Source: Taeniopygia guttata (taxonomy: Eukaryota; Chordata; Aves; Passeriformes; Estrildidae). Taken from it: DNA of 64,000 nucleotides. A program made the position numbers and the translations under genes. Position 1 is the stretch's first letter. Each line of letters starts with the position of its first letter. The DNA is taken from positions 88,010,501 to 88,074,500 of the forward strand of contig NC_133024.1 of the NCBI RefSeq assembly GCF_048771995.1. The letters are read 5' to 3'. Shown here piece by piece: positions 60,101-64,000 of this stretch. The notes below the pieces were generated by a model that saw only the letters and a list, made by a program, of their open reading frames with translations, did no database searches and was not told where the DNA came from.

Positions 60101-62362
60101 AAAGTAAAGTAAATGCACATGCATACAAAGCTGACCAGGCTAACCGAACCATGAAGTAAATTATCAGCCAGAACAAACAAGACTTACCTGACATACTGGA
60201 AAGCTCTTGTCTGAGTTCCAGGTCCATAGACCTAAAACCGTATGAAAAATAGGGAAGTTAATAAATACAGAAGCCCTCTCTAGCCCAATTATCTTTCTCC
60301 TTACCATTCTAGAAAACCATCTCAAGAAGAAACACTTGGAAACACAAGTTCAATGTTACAGGAATGGAAAAAAAGTGCTTGCAGAGCCTTTGCCAAAGTA
60401 TCAGTTCATTGAAGGTCATCTTCCTCTTGGATCTGTCTCCAGTAAACATATCCCTAGGCATTTTGTTAACCAGAACTCTACATGAAGGAAACCTTCTCAG
60501 GGGTGTAGGACAGAGTGATGCTTTGTCCTCTTCTGGAACACTGAAAGAAGGTGCAGCCTGCACTCGCAGCCAGAATAGAGAGCCAAACATTTAAAGCAAA
60601 CTTCAGATTACTAAGATGTGGTTTTGATGAGCAGTTTTGACTTGTCCATTAACAACAGCCAGCTTCAAAAAGACCACTAAATGTTAGTGGTTTCTCAACA
60701 ATTTTTTTAGAGACAGCGCTGTGTTTAAAGAAATCAGGACAAAAAAAAAAAATCAAAAAACATGTGGCTCTAAATATGACTATCTAGGGAAATAGGAAGC
60801 AGAGTAATTTCTAGATGATACAACTCACAAAGTGACCTGTACAGATTTGTATCAAAACCTTAGAGGGGAATAAAAGAAGTCTCCTCATGTTACATGCTGG
60901 TACTTTGGAGCAAGTTACTGAAGTTCAAAGAGACATTAATGTATACTTGCAGCATACAGAATGGTATTTGATACCATTTCTTTTTCACAGTTTAACCAAG
61001 TGCAGTACTAAAGTCTCTAGAACATGAATACTTCCATTCTGAAAGCTATTGATAGGCACATTTAATTGGTGAAAACATTTCAGTTTAACTGAGGACTCAC
61101 ACATTTTACCATCAACCTGCTGCAACAGAAAGGAAGGACAAAAAAGGAAGCATGCTTGTTTTCCTCAAGGACAGAAAGGGCAGTACACAGGCCATCTGTT
61201 ACTTGGTATGCCTTGTGCTCTCCAAGGCTGATTTTGAGTCCAAACAAATTCCTATTTCAGCACACAGTGGGTAAGATCAGGGGTCTAAGATTTTACCCTA
61301 AAACTGATTCAGAGAGGAATGCACCAGGAGCACTGTGACAGCCTGATGGACTCCCAAACAAACAGGAAGCATATTTATGTACTTATATAGAACTTCCTGC
61401 ATTTAGCTTTACATTTAGCATGTGGGATAAGTTTTACAGAACTAAGTATTTGTACATGATTTTTGCAAGGTCACTCATGTGGTTATCTTTCCCATATATA
61501 GGCAATGGCTGGAAAATACAGTATAGTTTCTAACTTTCAGTTTCTCTTAATAAATCTCTCTTTTACAATAACAAAACAACTATCAACATGTTTGTATAGG
61601 CCACAATTTCTACAACTCAGTGACACTGCTCTCTCAAGAGTTTATTTACTCCATTTGAACAAGAGCTCTGAACTGAGAGACCAAATACAGAGTATCTAAA
61701 GAGATCAACATACTTGGTATTCCTGTCAGCCAAATTCTGTGATGATATAAGAGTGATTGTCTTTATTTTTTTTTACGCCTCAGTCACTGCTTATTGCTGC
61801 TAATTAATTTTATTTGACCTGGTCAGCTAAAGAACTCTCCCCTTACTTCTTTTCTCAGATCTAGTAATTTTCAATATCAGACAGTTATTTCTGACAGAAC
61901 AGAGATGTTGGGCAGAACATTCTGTTGTAATCTCTATTACAATTACATTCTTGCTGAAGTTTAGTCAGCATGGCAATGATTGGATTTTGTTTATATCATC
62001 AATACAAAGAATGCTGAAATGTTTGTGCAAATTGCACAAATAGTGCAATTTGGGAAAGATCAACCCCATCAACAGAGCACATCTTTAGACATGCACTTCC
62101 ATACATTTAAGTCTGGTATATGGGAACACTACATTTTGGAGGAGGGGAACATCAGTATTGTCTAAAATCTATCTTCATTTGCAACACATCAGGACAAGAT
62201 ATAAAGGTGAATGGTTCTTCATATCACCAGTTCATCACTTACTGTTAGTGGTTCTCCCTGGAGGGCTTGTAGGATAAAATTACTGACAACTCTTCCATCA
62301 TTCATATGCATTCGAGGACCAAAAGTATTGAATATTCTGGCAACCCTCACTTCAACTCCCTC
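54043..62362 (-). CDS. UXS1: UXS1, UDP-glucuronate decarboxylase 1, C-terminal six exons (5' part outside window)
   Basis: Six minus-strand exons (62362-62243, 60231-60188, 59362-59302, 57880-57823, 55515-55412, 54174-54043) join in frame to 172 residues and a stop. They match the C-terminus of vertebrate UXS1: [109 protein letters not shown]1 is an NAD-dependent short-chain dehydrogenase/reductase-fold enzyme of ER/Golgi membranes. It converts UDP-glucuronate to UDP-xylose, the donor that starts the glycosaminoglycan linker. The window contains the substrate-binding C-terminal half; the Rossmann GxxGxxG and catalytic Tyr-Lys exons lie past position 64000. About 172 of an expected roughly 420 residues are present, with no disabling changes. 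Confidence 0.97.
54175..55411 (-). other. UXS1: UXS1 last intron
   Basis: Phase 0 GT-AG intron between the penultimate and last coding exons. Most of it is AT-rich. One block at about 55075-55200 is richer in GC and CpG than its surroundings, with a strong donor-like GTAAGA on the minus strand; it is discussed as a finding. Confidence 0.85.
55412..55515 (-). CDS. UXS1: UXS1 exon: [13 protein letters not shown] segment
   Basis: This 104-bp exon lies between a TTTAATAG acceptor and a GTATGT donor. It encodes [19 protein letters not shown], then [16 protein letters not shown]. The R-x-P-D-I-x-K-A-K-x-x-L-G-W-E-P string is typical of the C-terminal cap of this family. Confidence 0.97.
55516..57822 (-). 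other. UXS1: UXS1 intron containing a CR1 insertion
   Basis: Phase 1 intron. About 1 kb of it is an old CR1 copy in antisense orientation to UXS1 (about 55700-56752). The remainder shows no gene, RNA or repeat that I recognise. Confidence 0.85.
55700..56752 (+). mobile_element. CR1 LINE copy, plus strand, in a UXS1 intron
   Basis: In forward order the strand holds a degraded reverse transcriptase ([18 protein letters not shown]), then LMKFNKFKV and [16 protein letters not shown]. These match CR1 ORF2 downstream of the catalytic core. The typical tail GTGCCCAGTGACAGGATCAG follows, and the terminus ACCTCCAGAGGTCCTTTCC, AACCTCAATCATTCCATGAT ends near 56752. It is heavily mutated, 5' truncated and antisense to UXS1. 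The left edge is approximate. Confidence 0.88.
57823..57880 (-). CDS. UXS1: UXS1 exon: [12 protein letters not shown] segment
   Basis: This 58-bp exon has a TTTGTAG acceptor and a GTGAGT donor. It encodes [19 protein letters not shown] plus one base of the next glycine. N-L/I-G-N-P-x-E is a conserved C-terminal motif of UDP-xylose synthases. Confidence 0.96.
59302..59362 (-). CDS. UXS1: UXS1 exon: [11 protein letters not shown] segment
   Basis: This 61-bp exon follows a CTTTTACAG acceptor and ends at GTGAGT. The split serine codon continues into [20 protein letters not shown], matching vertebrate UXS1 essentially residue for residue. Confidence 0.96.
59436..59546. repeat. 111-bp direct repeat, copy 1, in a UXS1 intron
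   Basis: It contains CAGTAAAGCAGATCACACAG, CTGAGGAATGCTGAAATCAG and TATTAAAAAATTATT. It aligns without obvious large gaps to copy 2 at an offset of 555 bp, with about 80 per cent identity by eye. I do not recognise the family. Confidence 0.75.
59755..59772. repeat. Poly-T tract
   Basis: Eighteen T bases in a row in the UXS1 intron, lying between the two 111-bp repeat copies. Confidence 0.85.
59991..60101. repeat. 111-bp direct repeat, copy 2, in a UXS1 intron
   Basis: It contains CAGTAAAGCAGATCAGGCAG, CTGAGAAATGCTGAAATCAG and TATTAAAAAATGATT, in the same orientation as copy 1. The 440 bp between the copies are not repeated, and the nearby UXS1 exon is not duplicated. Confidence 0.75.
60188..60231 (-). 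CDS. UXS1: UXS1 exon: QTRAFQYV segment
   Basis: This 44-bp exon lies between a GGTTTTAG acceptor and a GTAAGTC donor. It encodes [14 protein letters not shown] plus two bases of a serine codon. The R-x-F-x-Y-V motif contacts the UDP-sugar in related SDR enzymes. Human UXS1 as I recall it reads [14 protein letters not shown], so the loop carries two substitutions. Confidence 0.95.
62243..62362 (-). CDS. UXS1: UXS1 exon: sugar-nucleotide binding segment
   Basis: This 120-bp exon is exactly 40 codons, with a CTACAG acceptor and a GTAAGT donor. It encodes [18 protein letters not shown], then [18 protein letters not shown] and [12 protein letters not shown] and GRVVSNF are hallmark strings of the extended SDR decarboxylase/epimerase family, around the sugar-nucleotide pocket. 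It is phase 0 at both ends. Confidence 0.96.
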
Positions 62363-64000
62363 CTGTAGCCAAAGAAAAAAGAAATGTTACTTACTTAATA
62401 AAAGCATCTATCTTCCTAAAAGTGTAAACTCTACCCTGACAAAAAGCTTTTTAAGAATCCCTCCTTCAGCTTTAACATGCACTATTTTCTAATAATGAAA
62501 CTCTTCAAATCTCTCCTCAGCCCTCCTGAAAAATGTAGTGCATATAGCAAGGTAATTTATACTAGTTCTCAGTATTTGTAATGCAAATCTAAATCAGTGC
62601 TAGAAGAGCTCATGATTTCAGCACGTGCATTTGTTCCACTAAGAACTTTAAAAATGTTTCAATAATACCCTTCCAGTAACAATTTATTTCACCTGGGACT
62701 TAGCTATTTTCTTTGCACACAAAAGTGAAGCCTCACAATCAGCAGATATAGTACCAATGTCGCATTTCCATAGATTACAGAAGTCCATACTTTAGAAAAG
62801 CTGAACATGTCAGAGAAGTATCTTTTACAAAGGCTATAAAGTGGTTTTGTAACCACAGCCACAATGTTTTCTAGCGCCCTTCTTATTAGGCTGTGTAAAT
62901 GCATACATTGCAATCAAAGTCTTCAATGGTGTATTTTTTTCTGAGAAAACATCTTCATAATTTCCAGAAGTTCTTTCTAGAGAATATTTTGCAAATCTTC
63001 AAAGCAAAATGCATCAAATATGTGAAATTGGAACCTTTCTGGACAAAACATTTTAACAGTTATAGACTGCAGACTGAAGTAATCTCTCTTGAGTTATTTT
63101 GATGGACACGTTCATTTGGACAAGCCACAGTTTATGATAAAGCCTACAAGAAGGATGTTTGGCCCTTGTGAGTTAAAATGGAACACTGCTGAGCTCAGAG
63201 CAATATGGTATGCTGTAAACAGATAGATTCTACCATCTGAGTGTGACAGTCACAAGACAGAGAAGAAGGTATCAACCTCAGTACAGGCCTATGTATCTTC
63301 CTGAATTACCTAGTCCTTCCACATCCCAGAAAAAGACATTCTTGTATCAGTTACTGGAAAAAAATTGTCTATTTGTCCAAAGCAAACTTTGTGTGCTTTG
63401 ATTCAACTGAAATCACAAACACAGTGTTCTGGAGTTGCAAATATTCCTTCCATAACATTCCTTCAGAGAATACACAGAACATCTTTTCTTTTCCATGTAT
63501 TTTACTAAGGCATAGACCAATGCTTGCTCTCATCTTGGAAGAGGGTGTATGTGGAAGAAGTGCATTGCCACTACATCTATGGCCGAAAGTTGCAGCTCAC
63601 ACACACTTCACTCAGAAAAGACCTGGAAACACATTTTTCTTAGAAATAAATGTAGCTTCACATACAAGAGACACGTGCAGGAAAATGTGACCTTCTCTCT
63701 TAGGTCTCTAAGTGATTCATAAACAAACCCTCAAAGATATTTTGTGAAAGCAGTAGAACTAGCTTTTCACAGGTGAGAGATAGGTAAAAGGGACATTAAA
63801 TACATCAGCTATTACTTGGTGTTGAGAAATCAGAAACACTAGGTACAGGTAAAGCCCAACACCTCCCAGTGGAGAAAGTCAAACAACATTCAATTCCATT
63901 TAACTGCAGGTAAGATTTCATTTGTCATGATCAAACCTTGTTTGCAACTAAATGGTAAACTAACAAGGGAGGTAACTATTGTGCCACAGGAAAAGATACA
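62363..64000 (-). other. UXS1: UXS1 intron, runs off the window
   Basis: I looked on the minus strand for the next upstream UXS1 exon (the region encoding ASTSEVYGDP and the Tyr-x-x-x-Lys motif) and did not find it. This sequence is read as intron extending past the right edge. It is AT-rich with nothing else recognisable. Confidence 0.75.

Larger units (their letters stand above)
57881..62242 (-). other. UXS1: UXS1 introns between the four upstream exons
   Basis: Three introns (57881-59301, 59363-60187, 60232-62242). The middle one holds two copies of a 111-bp segment 555 bp apart. A poly-T tract lies at about 59755-59772. No exon or RNA gene was recognised beyond those listed. Confidence 0.8.

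Noticed and set aside
62363-64000. Next upstream UXS1 exon in the right-hand end
   Set aside because: No minus-strand frame encodes the expected ASTSEVYGDP or Tyr-x-x-x-Lys region with splice sites; read as intron.
1-64000. LTR retrovirus copies, CRISPR arrays, tRNA or rRNA genes
   Set aside because: I looked for terminal repeats, gag/pol/env-like translations, spaced identical repeats and tRNA A/B boxes and saw none convincing. A profile search could still reveal old fragments.

Overview
The window is vertebrate and almost certainly avian nuclear DNA. The evidence is a set of CR1 LINE copies with bird-type 3' ends, an overall AT-rich composition broken by one sharp CpG island, and two recognisable vertebrate genes with short exons and consensus GT/AG introns. 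Nothing prokaryotic is present: no operons, rRNA, tRNA or CRISPR. Most long open frames here are chance.

Layout. Positions 1 to about 40,400 form a gene-poor intergenic stretch with no coding exon I can support. It holds a diverged tandem repeat with a period near 155 bp and CCCTAA-like words (about 2.34-3.85 kb), scattered microsatellites, CR1 fragments (15.06-15.95, 30.28-30.67 and 39.02-39.31 kb) and one long CR1 copy on the minus strand (about 35.36-37.83 kb) covering most of ORF2. A CpG island at about 40.48-41.07 kb is the promoter and first exon of ECRG4 (augurin). That gene is complete on the plus strand: four coding exons, 40,742-46,372, 153 residues, with a polyadenylation signal at 46,574. 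Its introns 2 and 3 carry CR1 pieces in opposite orientation on either side of exon 3.

After about 6.7 kb of intergenic DNA comes the 3' part of UXS1 (UDP-glucuronate decarboxylase 1) on the minus strand. Six exons between 62,362 and 54,043 encode the last 172 residues and the frame closes exactly across all junctions. The 5' exons, including the catalytic Tyr-x-x-x-Lys region, lie beyond the right edge. ECRG4 and UXS1 are convergent neighbours, as they are in human chromosome 2 (NCK2-ECRG4-UXS1), so the 40 kb on the left probably corresponds to the NCK2-ECRG4 gene desert.

The two genes do not act in one pathway. ECRG4 is a secreted or membrane-tethered precursor cut at a basic site. UXS1 makes UDP-xylose in the ER/Golgi for proteoglycan linker synthesis. 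I found no clear new system. The observations most worth checking are the diverged satellite block, a tandem pair of CP2/Grainyhead-type sites downstream of ECRG4, the inverted CR1 pair around ECRG4 exon 3, a CpG-bearing island inside the last UXS1 intron, and a 111-bp local duplication in another UXS1 intron. No endogenous retrovirus or LTR element was recognised.
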